Shown: in pieces, positions 52,205-61,234 of the stretch
Layout of the letters: each line of letters begins with the position of its first letter
Position numbering within the stretch: position 1 is the stretch's first letter
NCBI GenBank assembly: GCA_017883385.1
Contig: JADGNQ010000003.1
Location: 1-64,000 of the forward strand
Source of the DNA: Candidatus Sulfotelmatobacter sp.
GTDB taxonomy: Bacteria > Acidobacteriota > Terriglobia > Terriglobales > Acidobacteriaceae
Reading direction: 5' to 3'
Length of the DNA stretch: 64,000 nucleotides
The notes under the pieces: model-generated
Database searches by the model: none
Seen by the model: only the letters and a program-made list of their open reading frames with translations
What the model was told of the DNA's origin: nothing
Translations under genes and position numbers: made by a program

Positions 52205-52903
52205 AGGCATATTGCCGAACGCCAAATCGAAATGGGCCGGTTGCATTGCTCGCGTCAGCCCCGTTTGTGCTGAGAAGAAGCGAGAAGCATACTCTGCCCC
52301 GAAAGGCGCCACCATGGTCACACTCAAGACCGTGTCGCGTCTCACCACAGGTATGACGGTTCTTTCTTGCGCAGCCGATGCCCGGCTCCGTCAGCTCGGG
52401 GTGCTTCCTTCGGTGCCGATCCATTACTGCAAGGGGCGAGACTCTCGCAACTTGGTCTAACAGCAGTTGTACGGTGGAACCGTGCCGGTGACGGAATGGG
52501 TGATCGCGAAGCGCACGGCTGCTGTCCCCGCGCCAGTGGTCAGTTTTGACCATATCTAGCGGGAAAGGCCTGCTAACGTTTCAGTCGGAGAGTGATTTGC
52601 CAGAGTCACTCGAAGGAGCGACTGGAGCCTGCGGTTTGCTCCGTGCTCTCCTTAAATGTGTCAACGAACCGCTCGCGTTGATTTCTTCCACCCCTGAATC
52701 AGATTTTGAAGGGATTGTGGGGGTCAGTGGAATTGGCCCATTGTCCTGTGGTGAGCGATGAAAAGTTTTGCGGCTATATCCGTATCGAAAAATCCTGGCC
52801 CTCAATTGCGATTTCCAGCGGGAAACCTCCAGTACCCGCCCGGGACCTTATTTCAGTTTCTGTTCTGCCTCGCCCGGAAACACGGACGTTATAAGGAGAA
52901 ACT
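52205..52903. other. 700-base intergenic region, no supported gene
   Basis: No frame on either strand has a proper start plus recognisable content. Features seen: an operator-like palindrome at 52537-52552, and AAGGAG at 52893-52898 serving the next gene. Confidence 0.4.
52537..52552. promoter_or_regulatory. Crp/Fnr-type operator candidate (perfect palindrome of half-sites)
   Basis: TGGTCA-GTTT-TGACCA, a perfect inverted repeat with a four-base centre, 352 bases before the phosphoesterase gene and 333 bases after the ice-binding-like gene. Confidence 0.45.
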
Positions 52904-55105
52904 TTGATAAAGATTGGCGTTCCCCGGTACTTCTCCCGCATTCTTTCCTTGACGGCACTATTATCCAGTCTGGCGCTAACTCTGTTGTTCAGCGGATGTC
53001 GGGGACTCGCCGGTGGTACCGGTACTACGAATCCAATGCCGACAGTCAGCGTCTCCGCCAGCCCAACGTCGATTACGCTCGGAAATTCTTCCACTTTGAC
53101 GGTTACGGCGACCAACGCCACTCAGGTGACGGTAACCGGGACAGACAGTACCACCTATAACCTGCAGGCCAACGGCGGCACGCAAGCGGTCAGCCCTACT
53201 GCGACTACTACCTACACGACGGTTGCAACCGGAGCCGGCGGACACGTTTCGGCCAGTACAACAGTAGTGGTAATGCAGACTCAAGGGCCGACAGTCAATA
53301 TCGCCGCCAACCCGGCTTCGATTGCGTCGGGAAATTCTTCCACTTTGACCATTACGGCGACCAACGCTACTCAGGTGACGGTAACGGGGACAGACAGCAG
53401 CACGTATAACTTGCAGGCCAACGGTGGCACGCAGGCCGTCAGTCCCACAGCGACTACCACCTATACGGCGGTCGCAATCGGAACTGGTGCACAGGCTTCG
53501 GCCACTGCGACCGTAACGGTGGTACCAGCAGGGGGCGTCGAAGCCATTAACCACGTCGTCTTCCTGATGCAGGAGAATCGCTCCTTCGACACTTATTTCG
53601 GCATGCTCAATCCATACCGCCATGCGAAGGGCTGGAATATCGGAGACGACGGTAAGGACTACGAAGTGGACGGCATCGACGATAAGCTGAACACGATCAC
53701 CAACCTGGACGATGAAGGCGACACTTTCGGGCTTTTCAAGCTCACCAGCACCTGCGTCGACGATGAAACCTCGGCGTGGCTGGAAAGCTATGGCGACGTC
53801 AATCGCTACAATTTTCTCCCCACCCGCCCGATACTGATGGATGGCTTCGTCCACACGGCCGAAGGCTTCGCCAAGAACTGCACGGCTTCCGGCAATTGTT
53901 CTGGCACATACACCGATCTGAGCGGCCGGCGCGCGATGGGGTACTACGATCAAGACTACCTCAACTATTACTATTACATGGCTTCTCAGTTCGCATTGTC
54001 CGATCGTTGGTTTTCGCCGGTATCGAGCAAGAGCATTTCCAATCGCATCGCGACTTTCACCGGAGGTACGAGTGAGGGCTTGGTCAGAGATCCGGGCAAT
54101 GATGACCACCTCGCCCAGCAGCTTAGTATTAGGTCCATCTTCGAGGAACTGGACCAGGCGAAGGTATCGTGGAAGCTTTACTACACCGTCACTGACGGCT
54201 TTTGCCTCAACGACGATGAATGTTCGGGCTCAGCGGGCGTCTACTATCCGGCAACCACCTTCTCTGACTTAACTTACTCGTTTCGATTCTTATATGAGAA
54301 CCCGTCTGGCGCCTCGTGTACGGGCGTCACCCAGCCATCCAGTGTGGTGGGCGATACCACCAACTCCTTCTGCGTCGATCCGAACCACGTTGCCCCACTG
54401 TCCGCCTTCTACACCGATCTTGCCAACGGAACAGTTCCTAGTTTTGCCTTCATCGAGGCCGGCTACGGCAACAATGACGAGCATCCTGGGTCGGGCCAAT
54501 CGATTCTGTCCGGGCAGGTGCAGGTGGCGAACATTCTGAACTCTTTCATGGCCAGTCCGGCCTGGAAGGACTCGGTCTTTTTCCTAAGCTACGACGAGGG
54601 TGGCGGACCCTACGATCATGTCCCGCCCGTGCCCGGCCACTCCAACGACAACACAGATGTTGGACTGGGAACGATCCCGGACATTTCGCAAATCGCCGTA
54701 AACGCCGACAGTTTTTTCCCGTGCTTGCCGAGCGGCGGGACCGCGACGCTCCATTGCGACCTGGGTCCGAATGACCCTGGCGCCAATCCGGCGGACGCCC
54801 CAGCCGTCCAAGGCTTCGCCGCACAGCTCGGCTTCCGCCTGCCGAACTTCATTGTCTCGCCTTTCGCCCGGCGACACTATGTTTCGCACACGCCGATGGA
54901 CCACACGGCGGTGATCAAGTTTGTGGAGAACCGATTCATCGGCAGTTTCGCGCACCTGACTCCTCGAGATGCCGCGCAGCCCGATCTGTTGGAATTCTTC
55001 GACTTCAACAACGTGCCATGGGCTAAGCCACCCGTGCCGCCGAGTCCGGTCACTCCGGCATCGCTAGGCCACGATCCGTGTCTGCCCGAGAACATGGGGC
55101 CCTGA
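52904..55105 (+). CDS. Lipoprotein phosphoesterase (PF04185 type) with two Ig repeats
   Basis: TTG 52904 is the start: AAGGAG lies five bases upstream. 733 residues, lipoprotein signal LLFSGC (Cys 31). Two nearly identical Ig-like repeats (about 45-123 and 128-207) share TVTATNATQVTVTGTDS and YNLQANGGTQAVSPTATTTY. The phosphoesterase domain (about 212-720) has VVFLMQENRSFDTYFG, SNRIATFTGGT, DEHPGSGQS, VFFLSYDEGGGPYDHV and SHTPMDHTAVIKFVENRF, the motifs of phospholipase C / acid phosphatase AcpA-like enzymes. It would hydrolyse phosphate esters or phospholipids at the cell surface. Confidence 0.9.
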   Translation: MIKIGVPRYFSRILSLTALLSSLALTLLFSGCRGLAGGTGTTNPMPTVSVSASPTSITLGNSSTLTVTATNATQVTVTGTDSTTYNLQANGGTQAVSPTATTTYTTVATGAGGHVSASTTVVVMQTQGPTVNIAANPASIASGNSSTLTITATNATQVTVTGTDSSTYNLQANGGTQAVSPTATTTYTAVAIGTGAQASATATVTVVPAGGVEAINHVVFLMQENRSFDTYFGMLNPYRHAKGWNIGDDGKDYEVDGIDDKLNTITNLDDEGDTFGLFKLTSTCVDDETSAWLESYGDVNRYNFLPTRPILMDGFVHTAEGFAKNCTASGNCSGTYTDLSGRRAMGYYDQDYLNYYYYMASQFALSDRWFSPVSSKSISNRIATFTGGTSEGLVRDPGNDDHLAQQLSIRSIFEELDQAKVSWKLYYTVTDGFCLNDDECSGSAGVYYPATTFSDLTYSFRFLYENPSGASCTGVTQPSSVVGDTTNSFCVDPNHVAPLSAFYTDLANGTVPSFAFIEAGYGNNDEHPGSGQSILSGQVQVANILNSFMASPAWKDSVFFLSYDEGGGPYDHVPPVPGHSNDNTDVGLGTIPDISQIAVNADSFFPCLPSGGTATLHCDLGPNDPGANPADAPAVQGFAAQLGFRLPNFIVSPFARRHYVSHTPMDHTAVIKFVENRFIGSFAHLTPRDAAQPDLLEFFDFNNVPWAKPPVPPSPVTPASLGHDPCLPENMGP
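53041..53524 (+). repeat. Tandem 230-bp direct repeat coding the Ig domains
   Basis: Copies at about 53041-53272 and 53290-53524 (offset 249 bases) with long identical stretches, for example GGAAATTCTTCCACTTTGAC. A recent internal duplication. Confidence 0.8.
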
Positions 55106-55159
55106 GCCCCTTTTGAATCTCCCGGTAGGGGCGCAGATGGTCATCAATATGGATTCGGC

Positions 55160-55960
55160 CTAATCCGCCAGATAGCGTGAATGTACTTCCCCGTTGCCAT
55201 TGGAAAGGACGGTCGCTCCCACAATTGGCTCGCTGCCCGATTCAACCTGCAATCCATGCGACAGGCTAATGGCATTCAGCGGCTTTCTGAATGGGAGAAC
55301 GATAAGGGCATCGATTGCTATGTCGGCGGCCCCATTCACCGGGTTCATGCCGACCATGTGGGTGCCATAGTATCCGGCGAAAACGAGGTAGTAAAGGTGA
55401 AGTACGTACCGCTCCCGCTATGACCGGTTGCGGCGATCGCGGACGCGGGCGATGAACACTGATGAAGAGCTTGACACAGGCCTTCCGGTCACACTGTCGG
55501 ACACAGTGAAGGTTTGTAGGTTAGCGTAGCGGGATCCATCGCCTTGCCAGAGTGCACGACGACGGCGCGCTGATTGGTACGCCCGTGTTGTTATTCTGCG
55601 GACTGGTTCGCACGATTGTCGGATCCACCGTGTCCTAGTGAACCCAGTCGCGAACGGGCTCTGAAATTCAGGAGTCGTTTCATTCCCTGCGAGATTCGTC
55701 ACCAGCCAGACCACGGTCGGTTTCGCCGACAGATTCTGGGATGGCGCAAAAGTGACCGGTAGTTCGCCGTTCGATTGTGCTTAGTTGCGGGATAGTGGTC
55801 GTACCTTGGAACACGGCGACGGTTCCGGGAATAATTGCGGCTGACAGAACTGGCTGAGCAAACCGAACCATCATACGGCTGCTTTCAGGAACTTCAGCGC
55901 ACGTTGAAGCAAGATTCAAGGATCTATGGCAGTTCGCTGGCGGCGTTGGTGCTGCGGACA
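55160..55960 (-). pseudogene. Frameshifted remnant of a Big_5 Ig-repeat surface protein
   Basis: No frame is open throughout, but successive frames on the minus strand give consistent Ig-like (Big_5/SbsA) pieces in order: MMVRFAQPVLSAAIIPGTVA; then SQNLSAKPTVVWLVTNLAGN and FQSPFATGF; then DTVDPTIVRTSPQNNNTGVP; then AMDPATL and TFTVSDSVTGRPV; then VNGAADIAIDALIVLPF, KPLNAISLSHGLQVESG to a stop. At least four frameshifts separate them. The Ig modules resemble those of the ice-binding-like protein 3-5 kb away. The 5' side stops at the short repeat near 55965. Confidence 0.75.
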
Positions 55961-55964
55961 ACTC

Positions 55965-55996
55965 CATAGGTCCTTCGCTTCGCTCAGCATGACAAA
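55965..55996. repeat. Dispersed intergenic repeat (CCTTCGCTTCGCTCAGCATGAC core)
   Basis: The minus-strand reading TTTGTCATGCTGAGCGAAGC followed by GAAGGACCTATG is close to the 'GTCATCCTGAGCGAAG' repeat that I recall as frequent in acidobacterial genomes. Only one copy is in this window. It abuts the truncated pseudogene. Confidence 0.5.
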
Positions 55997-56030
55997 CTGG
56001 ACTTATCGCGAGGATTTTTCGGCACGCTCA

Positions 56031-57245
56031 CTAGTACTCGGGCGTCATCGCCCTGGCTTCCTCCAGCGTGATCCGCTTCTTGTTCCGGTAAGACAGGTTG
56101 GCCATGTGAACAGCCAAGGCGGAGCGGTAGCCGATCTCGGGTGGAGCGTTCGGCATAGCGCGACTGCGGATGCAGTCGATCCAGTTGGCCATGTGGTTCT
56201 GATTGTGACTACTGCCTTTCTTGGACTCACCGTCGGGACGATTGGTTTTTTCGGGCCAGTACTCGAGGGCTTCTTCGAAACGATGTTCGAGTGTGCCGTC
56301 ACTGCCCAGAATGCGGTCGGCCATGTCGTAGTGCTTGTTGCTGAAGCTGGACTGCCAGGTCACGACGACGTCTTTGGGGAAATCGAGAGTTACCGCGATG
56401 GTGTCGGGCACCTCGCGGCCGTCTTTCTCCGAGAACACGCCGCCCGACATGTAGGCTGCCGACGGCAGAGGCAGGTCGAGCGCTCCCATGATCCAGGCGA
56501 TCTGGTGCACCATGTTCTCAGCACAGTTACCGCCTGCAAACTCCCAGAACAAACGCCAGTTGATAAGACGGAATGGATCGAAGGGACGGTCGGGACGGCC
56601 ATTGAGAAAGGCGCCCCAGTTGACGTTCTGCGCGGTGCAGTCCGAAGGAACCGCGCGCACCCATTGGCCTTTGCCGTGAGGAGTGTTGCGGCTCATCCAC
56701 GACTCGACGTGGGTGACTTTGCCGAGCCACCCATCTTTGATCCATTGCCTGGCGTCGGTCTGGGCGGCAGAACTTTGATGCTGCAATCCGATCTGGATGA
56801 CGCGGTTGGAATCTTTCGCTGCGGCCAAGCACTTGTCGGCTTCAGGGATCGACCAAGTCATCGTCTTCTCGGAATAGAGGTCTTTGCCGGCCGCCAGCGT
56901 ATCAAGAAAATGCCGGGAGTGAATGTGCAGCGGACTGGCCACGATGACGGCGTCGAGGTCCTTCATGTCGAGCAGGCGGCGGTGATCGTCGAAAGTCTGA
57001 ATGCCGGGGACTTTGCTTTTTGCCTCGTCGCGGCGGCGGCTGTAGACATCTGCCATGGCCACCAACTCAACACCGTGCACCCCGCGAACTTGGCCCAGCA
57101 AATCATTCCCGCGATCACCGACACCGATCATGCCGACGCGGACGCGGTCGTTCGCGCCGAGCACGGTGGCAGTTGGATATGCCAGGACGGCGGCGGTTCC
57201 CAAGGCTGCCTGCTTCAGAAAAGTACGTCTGCTTTGATCGTTCAT
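56031..57245 (-). CDS. Tat-exported Gfo/Idh/MocA family oxidoreductase
   Basis: 404 residues. Tat signal SRRTFLKQAALGTAAVLAY. The NAD(P)-binding fold follows: VRVGMIGVGDRGNDLL, VELVAMADVYSRRRDEA, AVIVASPLHIHSRH, and the family EK motif AGKDLYSEKTMTW with the catalytic lysine. The second half is the alpha/beta substrate domain (NWRLFWEFAGGNCAENMVHQ). These enzymes oxidise sugars or inositol-like polyols with tightly bound NADP. It is 36 bases downstream of the sugar isomerase/epimerase gene on the same strand, so they are an operon acting on one substrate. Confidence 0.88.
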   Translation of the reverse strand: MNDQSRRTFLKQAALGTAAVLAYPTATVLGANDRVRVGMIGVGDRGNDLLGQVRGVHGVELVAMADVYSRRRDEAKSKVPGIQTFDDHRRLLDMKDLDAVIVASPLHIHSRHFLDTLAAGKDLYSEKTMTWSIPEADKCLAAAKDSNRVIQIGLQHQSSAAQTDARQWIKDGWLGKVTHVESWMSRNTPHGKGQWVRAVPSDCTAQNVNWGAFLNGRPDRPFDPFRLINWRLFWEFAGGNCAENMVHQIAWIMGALDLPLPSAAYMSGGVFSEKDGREVPDTIAVTLDFPKDVVVTWQSSFSNKHYDMADRILGSDGTLEHRFEEALEYWPEKTNRPDGESKKGSSHNQNHMANWIDCIRSRAMPNAPPEIGYRSALAVHMANLSYRNKKRITLEEARAMTPEY

Positions 57246-57281
57246 CGGATCCTCCCTGATGTGGTCTGGAAAGGCTGCGAT

Positions 57282-58244
57282 CTATGCCGCGTCCGCCTGT
57301 TGCAGAAGTTTTTTCATCCCTGCCCAACTCTTGCGTGACGATTCTTCCGGGGAGCCGCCGCCGCCCCAATGAGTTTCGAGGCTTACCGCGAAGTGGTAGC
57401 CGTCGCGCTTGAGCGCCTTGAACTGACCCGCCCAGTCGATGATGCCGCCGCCCATGGGCGCCCAATCGTATTTCTTCCCATTCTTAACGGCATCTTTGCA
57501 ATGACAGTGGCCGATGCGGTCCTTGGGAAGGAGACTGTAGCCATCCGGATACGGAGTTTCACCCAACGTGGCGGCGTTGCCCGGGTCCCAGTTCAGCATG
57601 AAATAGGGAGACTTCACCGCATCGAGTACCTTGGCGGCCTCGGCTCCGGTGGCCGTGTTACACGCGGATTCGTTTTCGAGGACGAGCGTAATTCCCTTCT
57701 GGCCCGCCTTGTTCGCCGCCTGCAGAAGCTTCTCATTGATGGCTGCCCGATACGGGCCTTGATCTTCCAATCGCCAAAAATCGAAGCAGCGGACGCGGTC
57801 CGTCTGAAACGCTTTCGCCATGTCCATGGCGCGCTCCAGGACTTCGTCCTGCTGATCCAAAGTGAAGTTTGCTCCGAAACCGCCGCCCTCGCTGACCTTT
57901 GATTTTGGAGCGCCCGGCCAGTCAGCCTTGAAGAGCGGGCTGGCAATGTCGGTCACCTTCAGTTGGTATTTTTGGAGAATGCGTCGCGCTTCGGCGACTT
58001 CTTTTTCGTCGAGGCTGACGATGTTCTTGTTCCACATGGAGCGCAGTTCGATCCACCCCATGCCGAACTCGCGCGCCGCCACCTCGCAAGCGCGGCCGAA
58101 GTCCTGGGATATTTCATCGTTGATAACGGAAACACGAAAGGGCGAACTGCCATCGGGCAGCGGCGTAAACCGCGACGCCGCATTCGCGGCTGTCACAGCA
58201 ACCATTCCTGCAAGAAACTCGCGGCGAGCAAACTGGACGGGCAT
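57282..58244 (-). CDS. Exported sugar phosphate isomerase/epimerase-like TIM barrel
   Basis: 320 residues. The start ARREFLAGMVAVTAANA is a Tat-like signal. AP-endonuclease-2-type TIM barrel: FRVSVINDEISQDFGRACE, MGWIELRSMW, LKVTDIASPLF, VRCFDFWR, ITLVLENESACNTATGAEA (the metal-binding glutamate), FMLNWDPGNA, IGHCHCKDAV (histidines) and VSLETHWGG. Family members isomerise keto sugars or inosose. With the Gfo/Idh/MocA gene downstream this looks like an exported two-step polyol/sugar pathway. The first gene of the operon; the promoter should lie in 58245-58400. Confidence 0.85.
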   Translation of the reverse strand: MPVQFARREFLAGMVAVTAANAASRFTPLPDGSSPFRVSVINDEISQDFGRACEVAAREFGMGWIELRSMWNKNIVSLDEKEVAEARRILQKYQLKVTDIASPLFKADWPGAPKSKVSEGGGFGANFTLDQQDEVLERAMDMAKAFQTDRVRCFDFWRLEDQGPYRAAINEKLLQAANKAGQKGITLVLENESACNTATGAEAAKVLDAVKSPYFMLNWDPGNAATLGETPYPDGYSLLPKDRIGHCHCKDAVKNGKKYDWAPMGGGIIDWAGQFKALKRDGYHFAVSLETHWGGGGSPEESSRKSWAGMKKLLQQADAA

Positions 58245-58408
58245 GACCTGCTCCTCGAACTGCGTCGGTCACGGCAACGGAAGGCGCAAACAAATCTACC
58301 ACCTTCGAAACATGGGTGGATAGCAGGAGAGGATGAGAAGTCGCGAGAGAGGCGGGGATCCGAGTAGGTGAGTTCAGCGGAAACGCGGCAAGGAGGGACC
58401 GATTCCCA

Positions 58409-58547
58409 GCGCAAAACAAAACGCCCCAGACTCGATTTGAGTCGTGGGACGTATGTTGATCAGCCCTCCCCCAAGTGCTGCTCAACTACAATTTAACTCT
58501 CACCCCAGTTCCGGTAAATGGCTCTCCAGTGCTATGCCTGGCACGAA
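58409..58547. repeat. Tandem structured repeat, copy 1
   Basis: About 139 bases closely similar to copy 2 at 58575-58714. It includes a hairpin GACTC-GATTT-GAGTC and, near the right end, GTGCTA-TGCC-TGGCAC in which the T facing G keeps a wobble pair. Read on the minus strand the first hairpin is followed by GGGGCGTTTTGTTTTGC, like a terminator tail. The 58245-58408 side shows nothing else. Confidence 0.7.
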
Positions 58548-58574
58548 TGGCGCACGCAGGAGATGTGGTTTTTC

Positions 58575-58714
58575 GCGCAAAACAAAACGCCCCTAGACTC
58601 GATTTGAGTCTCGGGACGTATGTTGATCAGCCCTCCCCCAAGTGCTGCTCGACTACAATTTAACTCTCACCCCGGTTCCGGTAAATGGCTCCCCCGTGCC
58701 ATGCCTGGCACGAA
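58575..58714. repeat. Tandem structured repeat, copy 2
   Basis: Same unit as copy 1, starting 27 bases after it ends. Here the hairpins are AGACTC-GATTT-GAGTCT (one pair longer than copy 1) and GTGCCA-TGCC-TGGCAC. Differences between copies keep both stems, which suggests that structure matters. Family unknown to me. Confidence 0.7.
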
Positions 58715-58854
58715 AGTGGTAGGTCGTCGTTCGGCCGGGCTAAGTGCATGAAAAGACTGAACTAACCAATTCCGACCCGGTTACTAAATGGTAAAAGTCA
58801 TGCCTTTGCGAAAGACAATCCGGGGCGCCGCCTGAGTTTGTAGAATGGGACGCG

Positions 58855-61041
58855 ATGAAAGCAACGCAGATCCAATTTCTTATCGTGACCTTCTTCGCCT
58901 GCGTGATCTCGCAGGCTCAGGATTCGCATTTCGCTCCCAACGATCAGCAAATCCCCGTACCCGAGTGTCTGTCGTCGAAAGATCTATGGGAATCCGGCGT
59001 CAAGCTCTGCATCCAGACTGAGCACGAGTCTTGGCTCGCCGATATCCGTCATTGGCGCGATGAACGCCGCATTCGTACAGGTTACGACGGGTCTCGCTAC
59101 GAAAGGCCGGAGTTTCAGTGGACGCAATCCAGCTTCATCCAGCCCCAGATGATGGCCCATGATCGCTACGTTTACGATCCGCTCGGCGGGAAATACACCG
59201 TGGACCGATACCTGGACGATCTGGAGAAACGTTACGGCGGAATCGACTCGGTGCTGATCTGGCCGACGTATCCGAATATGGGCATCGACATCCGGAATCA
59301 GCACGACTTGATTCGCAGCATGCCGGGCGGTGTTGCGGGAGTCAAGCAGATGATTGCGGACTTTCATCGTCGCGGCGTGCGGGTGCTGTTCCCGATGATG
59401 ATGTGGGACCAGGGCACGCGCCTGCCCGATCATTCGTGGCCGGAAGAGATTGCGAGTCTCATGGCAGAAATCGGCGCGGATGGCATCAACGGCGACACAC
59501 AAGACGGCGTGCCCCTGGCGTTCTCGCTGGAAGCCGACAAGACCGGTCACCCGCTCGTCTTCGAGCCGGAGGGAAGTGCATCAGACGAGGCGCTGGCGTG
59601 GAATCTGATGACCTGGGGGCAGTACCAGTTTCCGTTCGCTCCGCTTGTCGATAAGTTCAAATGGCTCGAAACCCGGCACATGGTGAACATTTCCGACCGC
59701 TGGAATCGGGACAAGACCAACGACCTGCAGTTCGCCTTCTTCAACGGAGTGGGCTGGGAAAGCTGGGAGAACATTTGGGGCCAGTGGAATGGAATCACGT
59801 CTCGCGATGCCGAGGCCACCAGACGGGTCGCCACCATCGAGCGCGCATTTGCTCCGTTCCTGGTTAGTCGAGACTGGGAGCCGATTGCGCCCACGTTGCG
59901 CTATGGAGTCTTCGCGAGCCGCTGGCCGCTTCACGATCAGACACTCTGGACCATCGCGAATCGCAACGAATATGACGTGGATGGCGATCAGTTCGAAGTC
60001 CCCGCCAATCTGGGGACACACTATTTCGATGTCTATCACGGCGTCGAACTCAAGCCGGCGATACAAGCAGGACGCTGGTTACTCAGTTTCCCCATCGAAG
60101 CCAAGGGCTACGGAGCCGTCCTCGCAACAAATAGTGCGCCGGACGCTCCACTTCAGAGCCTGTTATCGAAGATGAAACAGATGACGAGTGCTCCGCTCGC
60201 GAGCTATTCCCATGAGTGGAAGTTCCTAGCGCAGCGAATCGTGCTGATCAAGCCGACTGAGCCTGCGATGGGCACACCCGAGGGCATGGTGAAGATTCCG
60301 GCGGCGGATTTTTCGTTCGAAGTATCCGGAATTGAACTTGAGGGAACCAACGAGATGGGAGTTGACGTGCAGTACCCGTGGGAGAATTCGCCCCGACGCT
60401 TTCACCATCACGAAATCCAGATCGAGTCCTTCTATATCGACAAGTACCCGGTGACAAATGCGGAATTCAAGAAGTTCATGGACGCCACGCACTACCATCC
60501 GAAAGACGACTTGAATTTTCTTCGGGATTGGAAGGATGCAGCTTCTCTGGCTGGAAGTTATCCGGCAGGCTGGGAGAACCGGCCGGTGACGTGGGTCTCG
60601 CTCGAAGACGCCCGAGCGTATGCGAACTGGGCTGGAAAGCGCCTGCCGCACGAGTGGGAATGGCAGTATGCCGCGCAGGGCGGCAACGATAGACTCTATC
60701 GCTATCCCTGGGGCAACGACTGGGATCCTGGTGCGGTTCCGGTGCCCGACAAATCCCGAAGCATGCGCGGTCCAGATCCGGTGGACGCACATCCGAAGGG
60801 AGCGAGTCCCTTCGGCGTAATGGATATGGTCGGCAATGTCTGGCAGTGGACGGAGGAGTTCGTCGACGAGCACACTCGCGCCGGCATCCTCCGCGGCGGC
60901 AGCTACTACCAACCGCAGGGCTCGATGTGGTACTTCCCTCAGGCGTATCGCCTGTATGAACACGGAAAACTGTTGTTGATGTCTCCGAGTATGGATCGCT
61001 CGGGCGCCGTAGGATTCCGCTGTGTTCGAGACGCAAAATGA
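58855..61041 (+). CDS. Glycosidase-like barrel fused to FGE/sulfatase-modifying-like domain
   Basis: 728 residues with a signal peptide (LIVTFFACVISQAQ). Residues about 45-440 look like a glycosidase TIM barrel (SVLIWPTYPNMGIDI, VRVLFPMMMWDQGT, GADGINGDTQDG) with a beta-sandwich after it. Residues 475-725 are a formylglycine-generating-enzyme/C-type-lectin-like fold: MVKIPAADFSFE, IDKYPVTNAEFKKFMDAT, RPVTWVSLEDARAYANWAGK, RLPHEWEWQYAAQG, YPWGN, VGNVWQWTEE, GILRGGSYY and GFRCVRD. True aerobic FGE needs a Cys pair; only C723 is present here, the partner position being Ser/Met. So the domain is likely a binding or different-reaction variant. Confidence 0.75.
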   Translation: MKATQIQFLIVTFFACVISQAQDSHFAPNDQQIPVPECLSSKDLWESGVKLCIQTEHESWLADIRHWRDERRIRTGYDGSRYERPEFQWTQSSFIQPQMMAHDRYVYDPLGGKYTVDRYLDDLEKRYGGIDSVLIWPTYPNMGIDIRNQHDLIRSMPGGVAGVKQMIADFHRRGVRVLFPMMMWDQGTRLPDHSWPEEIASLMAEIGADGINGDTQDGVPLAFSLEADKTGHPLVFEPEGSASDEALAWNLMTWGQYQFPFAPLVDKFKWLETRHMVNISDRWNRDKTNDLQFAFFNGVGWESWENIWGQWNGITSRDAEATRRVATIERAFAPFLVSRDWEPIAPTLRYGVFASRWPLHDQTLWTIANRNEYDVDGDQFEVPANLGTHYFDVYHGVELKPAIQAGRWLLSFPIEAKGYGAVLATNSAPDAPLQSLLSKMKQMTSAPLASYSHEWKFLAQRIVLIKPTEPAMGTPEGMVKIPAADFSFEVSGIELEGTNEMGVDVQYPWENSPRRFHHHEIQIESFYIDKYPVTNAEFKKFMDATHYHPKDDLNFLRDWKDAASLAGSYPAGWENRPVTWVSLEDARAYANWAGKRLPHEWEWQYAAQGGNDRLYRYPWGNDWDPGAVPVPDKSRSMRGPDPVDAHPKGASPFGVMDMVGNVWQWTEEFVDEHTRAGILRGGSYYQPQGSMWYFPQAYRLYEHGKLLLMSPSMDRSGAVGFRCVRDAK

Positions 61042-61193
61042 GGGGGTCCCGAAATGGTGCGAGGTGATTTCAAATTGTAGGATTGTGCGATCCTAGGAGG
61101 AACTAATCTTTTAGTTTTTTCATCTTCGTGCTACGAACGGCGACCTCGGCCTTCCTGGACATTTTCTATCGTCCATTTGTCTTACAAACAAAT

Positions 61194-61215
61194 CCGGGCG
61201 GATTTCTCCGCCCGG
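61194..61215 (-). terminator. Terminator of the TonB-receptor gene
   Basis: CCGGGCGG pairs with CCGCCCGG around six bases; on the minus strand the stem is followed by ATTTGTTTGT. It lies 20 bases after the receptor stop codon. Confidence 0.75.
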
Positions 61216-61234
61216 AAGACAGCCTGAACCTTGG

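Noticed and set aside
52976-54109. A 377-codon minus-strand frame opposite the phosphoesterase
   Set aside because: It is the antisense shadow of a repetitive, clearly coding gene; its content is Arg/Cys/Gly-rich and matches nothing.
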